Source: Microbacterium algeriense (GTDB lineage: Bacteria; Actinomycetota; Actinomycetes; Actinomycetales; Microbacteriaceae). From it: DNA of 64,000 bases. Location: contig NZ_WAAO01000001.1 in NCBI RefSeq assembly GCF_008868005.1, forward strand, positions 1,116,001 through 1,180,000. Reading direction: 5' to 3'. Shown here one piece after another: positions 28,135 through 37,239 of this stretch. Every line of letters begins with the position of its first letter. The stretch's first letter is position 1. The translations under genes and the position numbers were made by a program. The notes under the pieces were generated by a model. It was not told the DNA's origin. It worked only from the letters and a program-made list of their open reading frames with translations, and ran no database searches.

Positions 28135-31026
28135 TTGGCTGAAGGCAAGAAGCTCGTCATCGTCGAGTCCCCGACGAAGATGCGGTCTATTCAGGGATAC
28201 CTCGGCGACGGCTACGAGGTGCTCAGCTCCGTCGGCCACATCCGCGACCTGGCTGACAAGAAGGACATCCCGGCCGACGACAAGAAGGCCTACGGGAAGT
28301 ACTCGATCGACATCGAGAACGGCTTCGACCCCTACTACGTCGTCTCGGATCGCAAGACCAAGACCGTCGCGGAGCTCAAGCGTGCGCTCAAGACCGCCGA
28401 CGAACTCCTGCTCGCCACTGATGAGGACCGTGAGGGCGAGGCGATCGCCTGGCACCTGCTCGAGACCCTGAAGCCCAAGGTTCCCGTCAAGCGCATGGTC
28501 TTCCACGAGATCACCAAGGACGCGATCCAGGCCGCTGTGGGGAACACCCGCGAGCTGGATCACGCGCTGGTCGACGCGCAGGAGACCCGCCGCATCCTCG
28601 ACCGGCTGTACGGCTGGGACGTCTCGCCCGTGCTCTGGTACAAGGTCAAGACCGGCATCTCCGCCGGACGCGTGCAGTCCGCCGCCACCCGCCTGATCGT
28701 CGACCGCGAGCGCGAGCGCATGGCCTTCGTCTCCGCCGACTACTGGGACGTCGACGCGGCCGCCGCGGCCGCCGGCACCTCCTTCCGCGTCCGCCTCGTC
28801 CGCGTCGACGGGGGACAGCTCGCCCGCGGCACGGACTTCGATGACACCGGAAAGCTCAAGAAGGCGGTGGTCGTCCTCGACGAGGCCACGGCGACCGCAC
28901 TCGCCGACGCCGTCGACGCCGCCGGCGCCGGCACCGTCACCAAGGTCGAGGCCAAGCCGGGAACGCGCAGCCCCTACGCCCCGTTCACGACCTCCACGAT
29001 GCAGCAGGAGGCCGGTCGCAAGCTCTCCATGGGCGCAAAGCAGGCGATGAGCGTCGCGCAACGTCTGTACGAGAAGGGGTACATCACCTATATGCGTACC
29101 GACTCCACGGCGCTGAGCACCCAGGCGGTGCAGGCGGCGCGGAGCCAGGCGGTCGCGCTCTACGGCGACAGCGCCGTGCCGCTCAAGCCCCGTGTCTACA
29201 AGTCGAAGAGCAAGAACGCCCAGGAGGCGCACGAGGCCATCCGCCCCTCCGGCGAGACCTTCCGCACCCCGGCTTCGGTGTCGTCGGAGATGGACCGTGA
29301 CGAGCAGCGCCTCTACGACCTCATCTGGAAGCGCACCGTCGCCAGCCAGATGGCCGACGCGAAGTACGAGACCACCACGGTCACGATCGCCGTCGACACG
29401 GAGAAGCACGGCGCCGGCGCCGCGAAGCTCGCCGAGTTCACGGCGTCCGGAACCGTCTACACCTTCAAGGGCTTCCTGGAGGCCTACGAGGAGGGGCGCG
29501 ACGAGAAGCGCGGCGATGCCGATGCGGCGGAGAACCAGTCTCTCCCGGCCGTGGCCGTCGGCGACGAGCTCGCACTGTCGGAGGCTGAGGCCAAGGGTCA
29601 CCGCACGACGCCCAAGCCGCGCTACACCGAAGCCTCGCTGGTGAAGGTGCTCGAGGAGAAGGGCATCGGGCGTCCTTCGACGTTCGCGACCATCCCCGAG
29701 ACCATCCTCGATCGCGGCTACGCGGTCAAGCGCGGGCAGGCGCTCGTGCCGACCTGGCTCGCCTTCAGCGTGGTCCGGCTGCTCGAGGAGCACTTCGCCG
29801 AGCTCGTCGACTACGACTTCACCGCTGCGCTGGAGGACGACCTCGACACGATCGCCCGCGGCGAGCAGAACCGCGTCGAATGGCTCAAGTCGTTCTACTT
29901 CGGCTCGGACTCCCACGTGGGTCTGCGTCAGGTCGTCGACAACCTCGGTGAGATCGACGCCCGCGCGCTGAACTCCACGCGCATCACGGACACGGCCACG
30001 CTGCGCTTCGGCAAGTACGGCCCGTACCTCGAGGTCGCCGACCCCGAGAACCCGGACGCCAAGCCGCGCATCGTCAACGTGCCGGAGGACCTCGCGCCCG
30101 ATGAGCTGACCGCGGAGAAGGCGCAGGAGCTCATCGATGCCCCCGTCGCCGGTGACCGGGTGCTCGGCGAGAACCCCGAGAACGGCAAGATCATCGTCGT
30201 CAAGGACGGCCGCTTCGGGCCGTACGTGCAGGAGAACGACCCCGTGCCCGATGATGCGGCCGTGGACGAGGCGACCGGCGAAGTCGTGGAAGCCGGCTCG
30301 AAGCGCAAGCGCGGTGCGAAGAAGGAAGCGGCCCCCAAGCCGCGCACCGCCTCGCTGTTCCGGTCGATGTCGGTCGACACGATCGAGCTCGACACCGCGC
30401 TCCAGCTGCTGAGCCTGCCGCGAGTCGTGGGCGTCGACCCCGAGACGGGCGATGAGATCACAGCCCAGAACGGGCGGTTCGGCCCGTATCTGAAGAAGGG
30501 CACCGACTCCCGCTCGCTCGAGAGCGAGTCGCAGATCTTCGATGTGACGCTCGAGCAGGCGCTCGAGATCTACGCGCAGCCGAAGTACGGCGCGGGTCGC
30601 CGGGCGTCGAGCGCGCTCGCCGAGTTCGAGGCCGACCCCGTCAGCGGCAAGCCGATCCGCATCCGGGACGGTCGCTTCGGGGCATACGTCACCGACGGTG
30701 AGACGAATGTGACCATCCCGCGGGGCCAGAAGGTCGAGGACATCACGTTCGAGATCGCGGTGCAGATGCTGGCCGACAAGCGCGCCAAGGGACCTGCTCC
30801 GAAGCGCGGCGCGAAGAAGGCGCCGGCGAAGAAGGCTCCGGCGAAGAAGGCTCCGGCCAAGACCGCCGCGGCCAAGAGCGGTGCCGCGAAGACTACGGCC
30901 AAGAAGGCGCCGGCGAAGAAGACCACGGCGGCGACGTCGGCGGCCCGCTCCGCGGCGGCGAAGAAGGCCGCGGCCACCCGCGCGGCGAACGCAGCGGCGA
31001 AGGCCGCGGAGAAGGCGGACTCGTGA
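28135..31026 (+). CDS. topA: DNA topoisomerase I
   Basis: Type IA enzyme that relaxes negative supercoils. It has 963 residues. The Toprim domain begins LVIVESPTKMRSIQGYLG. The active-site Tyr is probably Tyr319 in YITYMRTDST. DRVLGENPENG and NGRFGPYLKKG mark the repeated C-terminal Topo_C domains, and the end is a Lys/Ala-rich tail of about 80 residues (KKAPAKKAPAK repeats), typical of actinobacteria. The start is TTG at 28135, seven bases after AAAGGA; an in-frame GTG at 28081 is less likely. A 7-bp inverted repeat CACTGTG/CACAGTG (28077-28100) lies upstream. Confidence 0.96.
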   Translation: MAEGKKLVIVESPTKMRSIQGYLGDGYEVLSSVGHIRDLADKKDIPADDKKAYGKYSIDIENGFDPYYVVSDRKTKTVAELKRALKTADELLLATDEDREGEAIAWHLLETLKPKVPVKRMVFHEITKDAIQAAVGNTRELDHALVDAQETRRILDRLYGWDVSPVLWYKVKTGISAGRVQSAATRLIVDRERERMAFVSADYWDVDAAAAAAGTSFRVRLVRVDGGQLARGTDFDDTGKLKKAVVVLDEATATALADAVDAAGAGTVTKVEAKPGTRSPYAPFTTSTMQQEAGRKLSMGAKQAMSVAQRLYEKGYITYMRTDSTALSTQAVQAARSQAVALYGDSAVPLKPRVYKSKSKNAQEAHEAIRPSGETFRTPASVSSEMDRDEQRLYDLIWKRTVASQMADAKYETTTVTIAVDTEKHGAGAAKLAEFTASGTVYTFKGFLEAYEEGRDEKRGDADAAENQSLPAVAVGDELALSEAEAKGHRTTPKPRYTEASLVKVLEEKGIGRPSTFATIPETILDRGYAVKRGQALVPTWLAFSVVRLLEEHFAELVDYDFTAALEDDLDTIARGEQNRVEWLKSFYFGSDSHVGLRQVVDNLGEIDARALNSTRITDTATLRFGKYGPYLEVADPENPDAKPRIVNVPEDLAPDELTAEKAQELIDAPVAGDRVLGENPENGKIIVVKDGRFGPYVQENDPVPDDAAVDEATGEVVEAGSKRKRGAKKEAAPKPRTASLFRSMSVDTIELDTALQLLSLPRVVGVDPETGDEITAQNGRFGPYLKKGTDSRSLESESQIFDVTLEQALEIYAQPKYGAGRRASSALAEFEADPVSGKPIRIRDGRFGAYVTDGETNVTIPRGQKVEDITFEIAVQMLADKRAKGPAPKRGAKKAPAKKAPAKKAPAKTAAAKSGAAKTTAKKAPAKKTTAATSAARSAAAKKAAATRAANAAAKAAEKADS

Positions 31027-31652
31027 CCTCAGGTCGCGGCGTGTGGATCACCCTCGAAGGCGGAGACGGCTCGGGCAAGACCACGCAGTCGAATCTGCTC
31101 GCAGAGTGGCTCGAGGGCGAGGGTCGCACGGTCGTGCGCACCCGTGAGCCCGGCGGCTCCGAGGTGGGTCAGCTGATCCGAGACATCGTCCTGCACCACC
31201 GCGGCGACATCGCCCCGAGGGCGGAGGCGCTGCTGTACGCCGCCGATCGCGCGCACCATGTCGCGACCGTCGTCCGTCCGGCGATCGAGCGCGGCGACAT
31301 CGTGCTGCAGGATCGCTACCTCGACTCGTCCGTCGCGTACCAGGGCGCCGGCCGGGTGCTCGACGCGACCGAGGTCCGCGACCTGTCGCTGTGGGCGGCC
31401 GAGGGAGCGCTTCCCGACCTGACGCTGCTGCTCGACCTCGACCCGGCCGCGGCCCGCACCCGGCTCGACGCCGACGACAAACCGTTCGACCGGCTCGAAG
31501 CCGAGCGCGAGGAGTTCCACGGCCGCGTCCGCGACGCCTACCTGGCGCTGGCGCTCGCGGAGCCGGAGAGGTTCCTGGTGCTCGATGCCGCGGAGCGCCC
31601 CGAGGCGATCGCCGAGCGCATCCGCGCCCGCGTGGGCGCGCTGCTCGGCTGA
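31023..31652 (+). CDS. tmk: Thymidylate kinase
   Basis: Phosphorylates dTMP to dTDP. It has 209 residues with the P-loop EGGDGSGKTTQ near the N terminus, the DR-type motif TREPGGSEVG, the conserved QDRYLDSSVAYQG, and a LID region LDADDKPFDRLE. The GTG overlaps the topA stop by four bases. holB follows, matching the tmk-holB pairing seen in many bacteria. With tdk at 13752 it completes thymidine salvage to dTDP. Confidence 0.96.
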   Translation: MTSGRGVWITLEGGDGSGKTTQSNLLAEWLEGEGRTVVRTREPGGSEVGQLIRDIVLHHRGDIAPRAEALLYAADRAHHVATVVRPAIERGDIVLQDRYLDSSVAYQGAGRVLDATEVRDLSLWAAEGALPDLTLLLDLDPAAARTRLDADDKPFDRLEAEREEFHGRVRDAYLALALAEPERFLVLDAAERPEAIAERIRARVGALLG

Positions 31653-31714
31653 GTCGGACGCGCTCGGGAAAGCGGGGCGCTGTGCGCGTCGGCGGTCCCG
31701 ATTAGGCTGAGTGC

Positions 31715-32872
31715 ATGCCCCAGACCGTTCCCGCTCCTTTCCCGTGGGCGGATGTGTGGGGGCAGGGCGCCGCCGTCGACACGCTGCGCGCCGCGGCCTC
31801 CGACCCGGCGGCCCTGTCGCACGCGTGGCTGATCACCGGTCCGCCTGGCTCGGGCCGCTCGACCCTGGCGTACGCCTTCGCGGCGGCGCTCATCGCCGAC
31901 AGCCCCGACGACGAGACGGTGATGCGGCAGGTCCTCGCCGGCACGCACCCCGACGTGACCTCGCTGCGCACCGACAAGGTCATCATCACGATCGCCGAGG
32001 CCCGCGCGCTCGTCGAACGCTCCTACTTCGCCCCCTCGGCCGGCCGGTACCGGGTCATCGTGGTCGAAGACGCCGACCGCATGGTCGAGCGCACCTCGAA
32101 CGTGCTGCTGAAGGCGCTCGAGGAGCCGCCGGAACAGACGGTGTGGATCCTGTGCGCCCCGAGCGAGGCCGACCTGCTGCCGACCATCCGCTCCCGCGTG
32201 CGGTCGCTGCGGCTGCGCGAACCCGACGTCGCCGACGTCGCGCGTCTGATCAGCCTGCGCACCGGTGTCGACGAGGGCATCGCGGAGCAGGCGGCGCGGC
32301 ACGCGCAGCGCCACATCGGCATGGCGCAGCGTCTCGCGACCGATGACGCGGCGCGGCGCCGCCGGGACGAGACGCTACGCTCGGTGCTCGGGGTCCGCGG
32401 TGTCGGAGACGCCGTCGAGGTGGCCGGGCGCATCATCCAGGCGGCGACCGAGGACGCGAAGGCGCTGACGGCCGAACGCGACGCCGCAGAGCGCGCCTCG
32501 CTGCTGCGGACGATCGGCGTCGCGGAAGGGCAGGCCGTGCCGCCGGCCCTGCGCACGCAGCTCTCCGCCCTCGAAGACGATCAGAAGAAGCGTGCCACTC
32601 GAAGCCTGCGGGACGGCATCGACCGGGTGCTCACCGATCTGCAGTCGCTGTTCCGCGACGTCGTGATGCTGCAGTTCGGACGCGGCGACGACCTCATCAA
32701 CAGCGAGCTCCGGGCCGAACTGACGGCGCTCGCCTCCGCCTGGCCCGACACCCGTACCCTTGTCGTCCTTGACCACCTTGCCGAGACGCGGCAGTCGCTG
32801 GAGCGCAACGTCGCCCCTCTGCTCGCGCTGGAGAGCTTGCTCGTGACCATCGCGAGCGGGAGGAAACCGTGA
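31715..32872 (+). CDS. holB: DNA polymerase III subunit delta prime
   Basis: Clamp-loader stator subunit of 385 residues. It shares the AAA+ fold of DnaX with a P-loop GPPGSGRSTLAYAF, where Arg replaces the usual Lys after Gly, a change consistent with weak or absent ATP hydrolysis. VVEDADRMVERTSNVLLKALEEPPEQTVWILCAPSEADLLPTIRSR-type core motifs are present (sensor and SRC-like). The ATG at 31715 lies 62 bases after tmk. The stop overlaps the next GTG. Confidence 0.93.
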   Translation: MPQTVPAPFPWADVWGQGAAVDTLRAAASDPAALSHAWLITGPPGSGRSTLAYAFAAALIADSPDDETVMRQVLAGTHPDVTSLRTDKVIITIAEARALVERSYFAPSAGRYRVIVVEDADRMVERTSNVLLKALEEPPEQTVWILCAPSEADLLPTIRSRVRSLRLREPDVADVARLISLRTGVDEGIAEQAARHAQRHIGMAQRLATDDAARRRRDETLRSVLGVRGVGDAVEVAGRIIQAATEDAKALTAERDAAERASLLRTIGVAEGQAVPPALRTQLSALEDDQKKRATRSLRDGIDRVLTDLQSLFRDVVMLQFGRGDDLINSELRAELTALASAWPDTRTLVVLDHLAETRQSLERNVAPLLALESLLVTIASGRKP

Positions 32873-34422
32873 AGAATCGAATGACGTCCCGCCTGCGTCG
32901 CGCCGCCGCCGTCGTCGCGGGGCTCGCCGCCGCATCCGTCGCCCTGTCCGGGTGTCTGTACGCGATGATCCCCGAGCAGTCGACACGTCCGTCGACGACG
33001 AAGACTCCCGACACGGCGGGTGTCTCCGAGGAGCTGATGCCGTTCTACACGCAGGACCTGGTCTGGAGCGACTGCGGTCCGGGCTTCGACTGCACGGAGG
33101 TCACGGCGCCCCTCGACTGGGAGAACCCTGGCACGGGGGAGATCACGCTGTCCGTCGTCCGGCACCGCGCCGAAGGGACGGCGGTGGGGTCGCTGCTGAC
33201 CAATCCCGGCGGCCCCGGATCGAGCGGCGTCGACCTCGTCCTGAACAGCCTCGACTTCGCGGTCGGCCCCGACCTCATCGAGAACTTCGACGTGATCGGC
33301 TTCGATCCCCGCGGCGTCGGCGCCTCGACGGCGGTGACCTGCTATGACGCCCCCGAGATGGATGAGTATCTCTACGGCATCCCCGCCGCCGCTCGCGGCA
33401 CCGCGGAATGGGAGGCCGAGCTGCTCGACGCGCACAAGGGCTTCGCCGAGGCATGCGAGGCCAACAGCGATGGCATCCTGCCGTACATCACGACGATCAA
33501 CGCCGCTCGCGACATGGACCTGATCCGCGCGCTGCTGGGCGACGAGCAGCTGAACTATCTCGGCTACTCGTACGGCACGTTCCTCGGTGCGACGTACGCC
33601 AAGCTGTACCCCGAGAAGGCCGGACGCCTCGTGCTGGACGGCGCGATCGACCCCTCGGTTCCCGGGCTCGAAGTGGGGGCCACGCAGGCCCTCGGATTCG
33701 AATCGGCACTCCGGGCGTACATGCAGAGCTGCCTGGATTCCGGCGAGTGCCCGTTCAACGGCACGGTCGACGAGGCGATGGCCGACCTGGGCGCACTGCT
33801 CGCGAGCGTCGACCGCACGCCGCTGAAGAACGGCGACGGTCGCCTCCTGGGCGCGGACTCGCTGATGACCGGCATCATCGCGGCGCTCTACTCGCAGGAC
33901 AGCTGGGACTACCTGACGCAGGCGTTCGACGAGGCGCTGCAGGGCGATCCGACCACGGCGTTCCTGCTCGCCGACTTCTACAACGGGCGCGAGAACGGCG
34001 TCTACACCGACAACTCCGCCGAGGCCTTCCGGGCCTACAACTGCATGGACTATCCGGTCGAAGACGATCCGGCCGCCGAAGCGGCGACGGATGCGAAGAT
34101 CGCGGCGGGAGCTCCGACGATCGCGCCGTACTGGAGCGGCCCGGACTCCTGTGAGGTGTGGCCCTATCCGCCCACGGGTACGCGCGAGGAGATCCATGCC
34201 GAGGGAGCGGGTCCGATCCTGGTCGTCGGCACGACCAACGATCCCGCGACTCCGTACGAGTGGTCGGAGTCGCTCGCCGACCAGCTCGAAGAGGGCGTCC
34301 TCATCACCCGCGTGGGCGAGGGGCACACCGGATACAACAAGGGCAACGTCTGCGTCGACGACGCGGTCGAGTCCTTCCTCCTCGACGATGTGGTGCCGGA
34401 GGACGGCCTGCGCTGCGAGTGA
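32869..34422 (+). CDS. Secreted alpha/beta-hydrolase lipoprotein (tripeptidyl aminopeptidase-like)
   Basis: An export signal ends in the lipobox VALSGC (lipidated Cys near residue 27), so the 517-residue protein is anchored outside the membrane. The alpha/beta-hydrolase core has the oxyanion motif LLTNPGGPGSSG, the nucleophile Ser234 in GYSYG, and a C-terminal domain with VVGTTNDPATPYEW and the catalytic His in GEGHTGYN. This is the pattern of actinobacterial SlpD/tripeptidyl aminopeptidases that trim peptides (family S33). Several cysteines may form disulphides. It is coupled to holB by a four-base overlap. Confidence 0.9.
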   Translation: MKNRMTSRLRRAAAVVAGLAAASVALSGCLYAMIPEQSTRPSTTKTPDTAGVSEELMPFYTQDLVWSDCGPGFDCTEVTAPLDWENPGTGEITLSVVRHRAEGTAVGSLLTNPGGPGSSGVDLVLNSLDFAVGPDLIENFDVIGFDPRGVGASTAVTCYDAPEMDEYLYGIPAAARGTAEWEAELLDAHKGFAEACEANSDGILPYITTINAARDMDLIRALLGDEQLNYLGYSYGTFLGATYAKLYPEKAGRLVLDGAIDPSVPGLEVGATQALGFESALRAYMQSCLDSGECPFNGTVDEAMADLGALLASVDRTPLKNGDGRLLGADSLMTGIIAALYSQDSWDYLTQAFDEALQGDPTTAFLLADFYNGRENGVYTDNSAEAFRAYNCMDYPVEDDPAAEAATDAKIAAGAPTIAPYWSGPDSCEVWPYPPTGTREEIHAEGAGPILVVGTTNDPATPYEWSESLADQLEEGVLITRVGEGHTGYNKGNVCVDDAVESFLLDDVVPEDGLRCE

Positions 34423-34433
34423 CCGCGCCTCGA

Positions 34434-34463
34434 TTCGCGAGCGAGCGCGAGACAGGGTAATAT
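34434..34463 (+). promoter_or_regulatory. Predicted promoter of tRNA-Thr
   Basis: TTCGCG (34434-34439) and TAATAT (34458-34463) with an 18-base spacer. The -10 is unusually AT-rich for this genome and lies 28 bases before the mature tRNA. Confidence 0.55.
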
Positions 34464-34491
34464 CGGTGATCGCGCCGCTCACGCGTCGCAC

Positions 34492-34564
34492 GCCGCTTTA
34501 GCTCAGTCGGCAGAGCATTTCACTCGTAATGAAAAGGTCGTCAGTTCGATTCTGACAAGCGGCT
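34492..34564 (+). tRNA. tRNA-Thr(CGT)
   Basis: A 73-nt cloverleaf: the acceptor GCCGCTT pairs with AAGCGGC, the discriminator is T, and no CCA is encoded. The anticodon stem TTTCA/TGAAA surrounds CTCGTAA, giving anticodon CGT. The T arm contains AGTTCGATTCT. Confidence 0.97.
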
Positions 34565-34567
34565 CCG

Positions 34568-34603
34568 AAGGCCCCGTGATGCGAAGAACATCACGGGGCC
34601 TTT
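34568..34603 (+). terminator. Intrinsic terminator after tRNA-Thr
   Basis: A 14-bp stem AAGGCCCCGTGATG / CATCACGGGGCCTT with a seven-base loop follows the tRNA at once and ends in TTT. Confidence 0.9.
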
Positions 34604-34631
34604 CCCGTTCCCGACGGCGTACGCTCGAATC

Positions 34632-35213
34632 ATGAGCAGAGCCCTTCTCATCGTCGATGTGCAGAACGACTTCACCGAGGATGGTGCCCTCGCCGTCGCG
34701 GGCGGTGATGCCGTGGCTGAAAGGATCACCGCGTTCCTGGCCGCGCACGCGGCGGCATACGAGGTGATCATCGCCTCCCGCGACTGGCACGATGCCGACG
34801 GCGACAACGGCGGGCACTTCGCCGAGGCCCCGGACTTCGTCGACTCCTGGCCGGTCCACTGCGTCGCCGGCACCGAGGGTGCAGAGTACGATCCGCTGCT
34901 GGCGACGGACACCGTGACGCACCACGTTCGAAAGGGGCAGGGCAAGCCGGCCTACTCGATGTTCGAGGGCGTGACGGATGACGGGAGCAGCGTCGCCGCG
35001 GTCCTCACCGCTGCGGGTGTCCTGAGCGCCGATGTCGTCGGTATCGCGACCGACCACTGCGTCCGCGCGTCGGCGCTCGACGCGATCGCGCACGGCGTCC
35101 GGGTGCGGGTGCTGACGGATCTGATCGCCGGCGTCGCCCCGGAGCCGAGCGAGGCGGCTCTGGCCGAGCTGGCGCACGCAGGGGCCGAGCTGGTCGAGAG
35201 CTCCGCCGCGTGA
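34632..35213 (+). CDS. pncA: Nicotinamidase / isochorismatase-family hydrolase
   Basis: Hydrolyses nicotinamide to nicotinate for NAD salvage. The 193-residue protein shows the catalytic triad Asp9 (VDVQNDF), Lys101 (VRKGQG) and Cys143 (ATDHCVRAS), and metal ligands Asp51, His53 and His62 (DWH and GGHF), which point to nicotinamidase rather than isochorismatase. The pyrazinamide-activating PncA of mycobacteria belongs to this group. It overlaps the following DUF1697 gene by four bases. Confidence 0.92.
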   Translation: MSRALLIVDVQNDFTEDGALAVAGGDAVAERITAFLAAHAAAYEVIIASRDWHDADGDNGGHFAEAPDFVDSWPVHCVAGTEGAEYDPLLATDTVTHHVRKGQGKPAYSMFEGVTDDGSSVAAVLTAAGVLSADVVGIATDHCVRASALDAIAHGVRVRVLTDLIAGVAPEPSEAALAELAHAGAELVESSAA

Positions 35214-35743
35214 GCCGCAGCGTCCTGCTGCTGCGCGCCGTGAACGTGAACGGCCGGAACAGCGTCCCGATGGCGCGCCTGCGGGAGGTGCTGGCCTCCG
35301 ACACCGACCTCGTCGATGTGTCCACCTATATCGCCAGCGGCAACATCGTGTGTCGGACGCCGCGGGATCCGATCGCGACGGCCGGAGTCGTACGCGCGGT
35401 CATCCATGCCGAGTTCGGGGTGGACACTCCGGTCATCCACCGGTCGCATGCGCAGCTGATCGCGTCGGAGTCCGCTCAGCCCTTCCCCGAGGGGGACGTC
35501 AAGTTCGTGCACGCGATGTTCCTCGAGGGCACTCCGTCGCCCGGCGCCCTGGAGATCCTGGAGCCGCGGCTCCAGCCCGACGAGCGTCTCGCGCTGGTCG
35601 GGGACGACCTGTGGATCGACTACGGGGCGGGCGGCGTGCACTCCACGAAGCTCACGAAGGCGGTCCTGGATCGTGCGCTCGGGGTGTCGGGAACGGCGCG
35701 CAACCTGCGGACGACCCGCACGCTGATCGAGCTGACGGCCTGA
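35210..35743 (+). CDS. DUF1697 domain protein
   Basis: A cytoplasmic protein of 177 residues. The N terminus LLRAVNVNGRNSVPMARLRE and VSTYIASGNIVC are the usual marks of the DUF1697 family, whose function is unknown. GTG start coupled to pncA (GTGA). Nothing in the neighbourhood points to a role beyond cotranscription with NAD salvage. Confidence 0.9.
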   Translation: MSRSVLLLRAVNVNGRNSVPMARLREVLASDTDLVDVSTYIASGNIVCRTPRDPIATAGVVRAVIHAEFGVDTPVIHRSHAQLIASESAQPFPEGDVKFVHAMFLEGTPSPGALEILEPRLQPDERLALVGDDLWIDYGAGGVHSTKLTKAVLDRALGVSGTARNLRTTRTLIELTA

Positions 35744-35746
35744 CGC

Positions 35747-35971
35747 TCACGCGGCTCCGTCGTGCGGGCGATCTGTTCCGCGGCTGACGGCCGTCGGCGG
35801 GAGGGACGTGTGGGCCTGGATGTCGACGCGGCGCACGTGGCACTCCGCGCAGCGCACGTACAGCACGACGCCTTCGCTGGTCGGATGCCGGGACTCCACG
35901 AGCCAGGCATGCTCGTGCGATGCGTCGTCGAGCCGGATGCGGGGGAGCGGGAGGGTGTTCAGCGAGGTCAT
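35747..35971 (-). CDS. Small conserved protein with a CxxC pair
   Basis: A protein of 74 residues starting MTSLNTLPLPRIRLDD. The middle, HAWLVESRHPTSEGVVLYVRCAECHVRRVD, has a Cys-x-x-Cys that with nearby His could bind zinc; the rest is not conserved with anything I recognise. It is divergent from the CGNR protein gene with only 25 bases between starts, so the two probably share control. Function unknown. Confidence 0.65.
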   Translation of the reverse strand: MTSLNTLPLPRIRLDDASHEHAWLVESRHPTSEGVVLYVRCAECHVRRVDIQAHTSLPPTAVSRGTDRPHDGAA

Positions 35972-35996
35972 GATCCCAGCGTGATGTAATGGTCTT

Positions 35997-36512
35997 ATGC
36001 ATCTCAACCCTTACGGCGAGTATGCGGTGCTCCTTGCCGCCTCTCTCGCCAACGACTGGCCGGAGAATCGCGCGGGGATCGAGGAGCGCACCCTCGCCCT
36101 GGGGATGACGCAGACCTTCCCGCCCGCTCCCGACGACCACGAGAAGGTCCGCGCCGTGATCGACGACTGGCTCCGGATCGTGGACGAGGCCGACCCCGAC
36201 GAGAGGGCGCTGCTGCTCAATGCCCAGCTCGCCACGGCGGCCGCGTACCCGCGCCTGACCAACCACGACGGCGAGGGCTGGCACCTGCACTACCGCGATG
36301 ACGTGCCGTCCCTGCCGTATGTGCTCCGGGCGATCATCAGCCTCGGCACCTCCCTGCACCTCGTCACGCGCGGGATGAATCGGCTCGGGCGGTGTCAGGC
36401 GGCCCCGTGCACGAACGTCGTCGCGGATGTGACACGCAACGGCCGGCAGCGCTTCTGCTCGGTCCGCTGCGCCAACCGCGCCGCCGTCCGTCGGCACAGG
36501 GCTCGCGCCTGA
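35997..36512 (+). CDS. CGNR zinc-finger (ABATE domain) putative regulator
   Basis: A protein of 171 residues. It starts MHLNPYGEYAVLLAASLAND, the ABATE-type stress-sensing domain, and ends with a CGNR-type finger: CQAAPC, then about 15 residues, then FCSVRCANRAAVRRHR (here CANR replaces CGNR). Family members are predicted transcription factors with the finger binding DNA. The ATG is nearly leaderless: GTGATGTAATGGTC lies immediately before it and may hold the -10 (TAATGG). Targets unknown; the divergent 74-residue gene is a candidate. Confidence 0.88.
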   Translation: MHLNPYGEYAVLLAASLANDWPENRAGIEERTLALGMTQTFPPAPDDHEKVRAVIDDWLRIVDEADPDERALLLNAQLATAAAYPRLTNHDGEGWHLHYRDDVPSLPYVLRAIISLGTSLHLVTRGMNRLGRCQAAPCTNVVADVTRNGRQRFCSVRCANRAAVRRHRARA

Positions 36513-36521
36513 CGGCCTCGG

Positions 36522-37067
36522 TCAGGCGGTCTGGCCCGCGTGCTTTCCCTCGCCGATCTCCTCGACGAGCTTCGCGTTGAAGGCAGGAAGGTCGTCGGGA
36601 GTCCGGCTGGAGACCAGGCCCTCGTCCACCACTACCTCTTCGTCGACCCAGGTCGCCCCGGCGTTGCGGAGATCGGTGGTGAGGCTCGGGTAGCTCGTGA
36701 GGGTGCGTCCGTCGACCACGCCGGCCTCGATGAGGATCCAGGCGCCGTGGCAGATCACGCCGACCGGCTTGTGCTGTTCGAAGAAGGCCCGGGCCAGTTC
36801 GATGGAGGGCTTGTCGAGCCGCAGGTGGTCGGCGTTCACGACGCCGCCCGGGAGCACGAGGGCGTCGAACTGGTCTGCCTTCGCCTCGGCCGCCGTCAGA
36901 TCCACGGCCTGCTCGTGGCCGTTCTTGCCCGTGATCGCGGCGCCGTCGGGAGCGATGAGCGTGGCGCTCGCCCCCTCGGCCGTCACCGCTTCCCAGGGGC
37001 TGGTGAGCTCGCTGTCCTCGAATCCGTCCGTCGCCAGGAATGCCACTCGGTTGCCGGTGAGAGTCAT
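36522..37067 (-). CDS. PfpI/DJ-1 family class I glutamine amidotransferase-like protein
   Basis: A protein of 181 residues in the YhbO/PfpI group. The catalytic Cys106 is in VGVICHGAW with His107 beside it, and the partner Glu17 is in GFEDSEL. Members act as glyoxalase III or protein/nucleotide deglycases and in stress resistance, and the older label is intracellular protease. ATG start preceded by AAAGGAAGA. Stand-alone and convergent with the CGNR gene. Confidence 0.9.
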   Translation of the reverse strand: MTLTGNRVAFLATDGFEDSELTSPWEAVTAEGASATLIAPDGAAITGKNGHEQAVDLTAAEAKADQFDALVLPGGVVNADHLRLDKPSIELARAFFEQHKPVGVICHGAWILIEAGVVDGRTLTSYPSLTTDLRNAGATWVDEEVVVDEGLVSSRTPDDLPAFNAKLVEEIGEGKHAGQTA

Positions 37068-37239
37068 CGTTCTTCCTTTCGTGGGGGAGTCGTCCGCCGT
37101 TCGGGGACATCTCGAGCCTCTTTCGGGACCGCAGGGGAGGGAAGGGGGTGGCCGGGATCGGAACGCGGTGATACAGGAGAAGTGGCGCTGCGCCGCGAGG
37201 TGTGCGGCGAAGGCGCGAGCTCGTCGCTAGCATCCAGAT

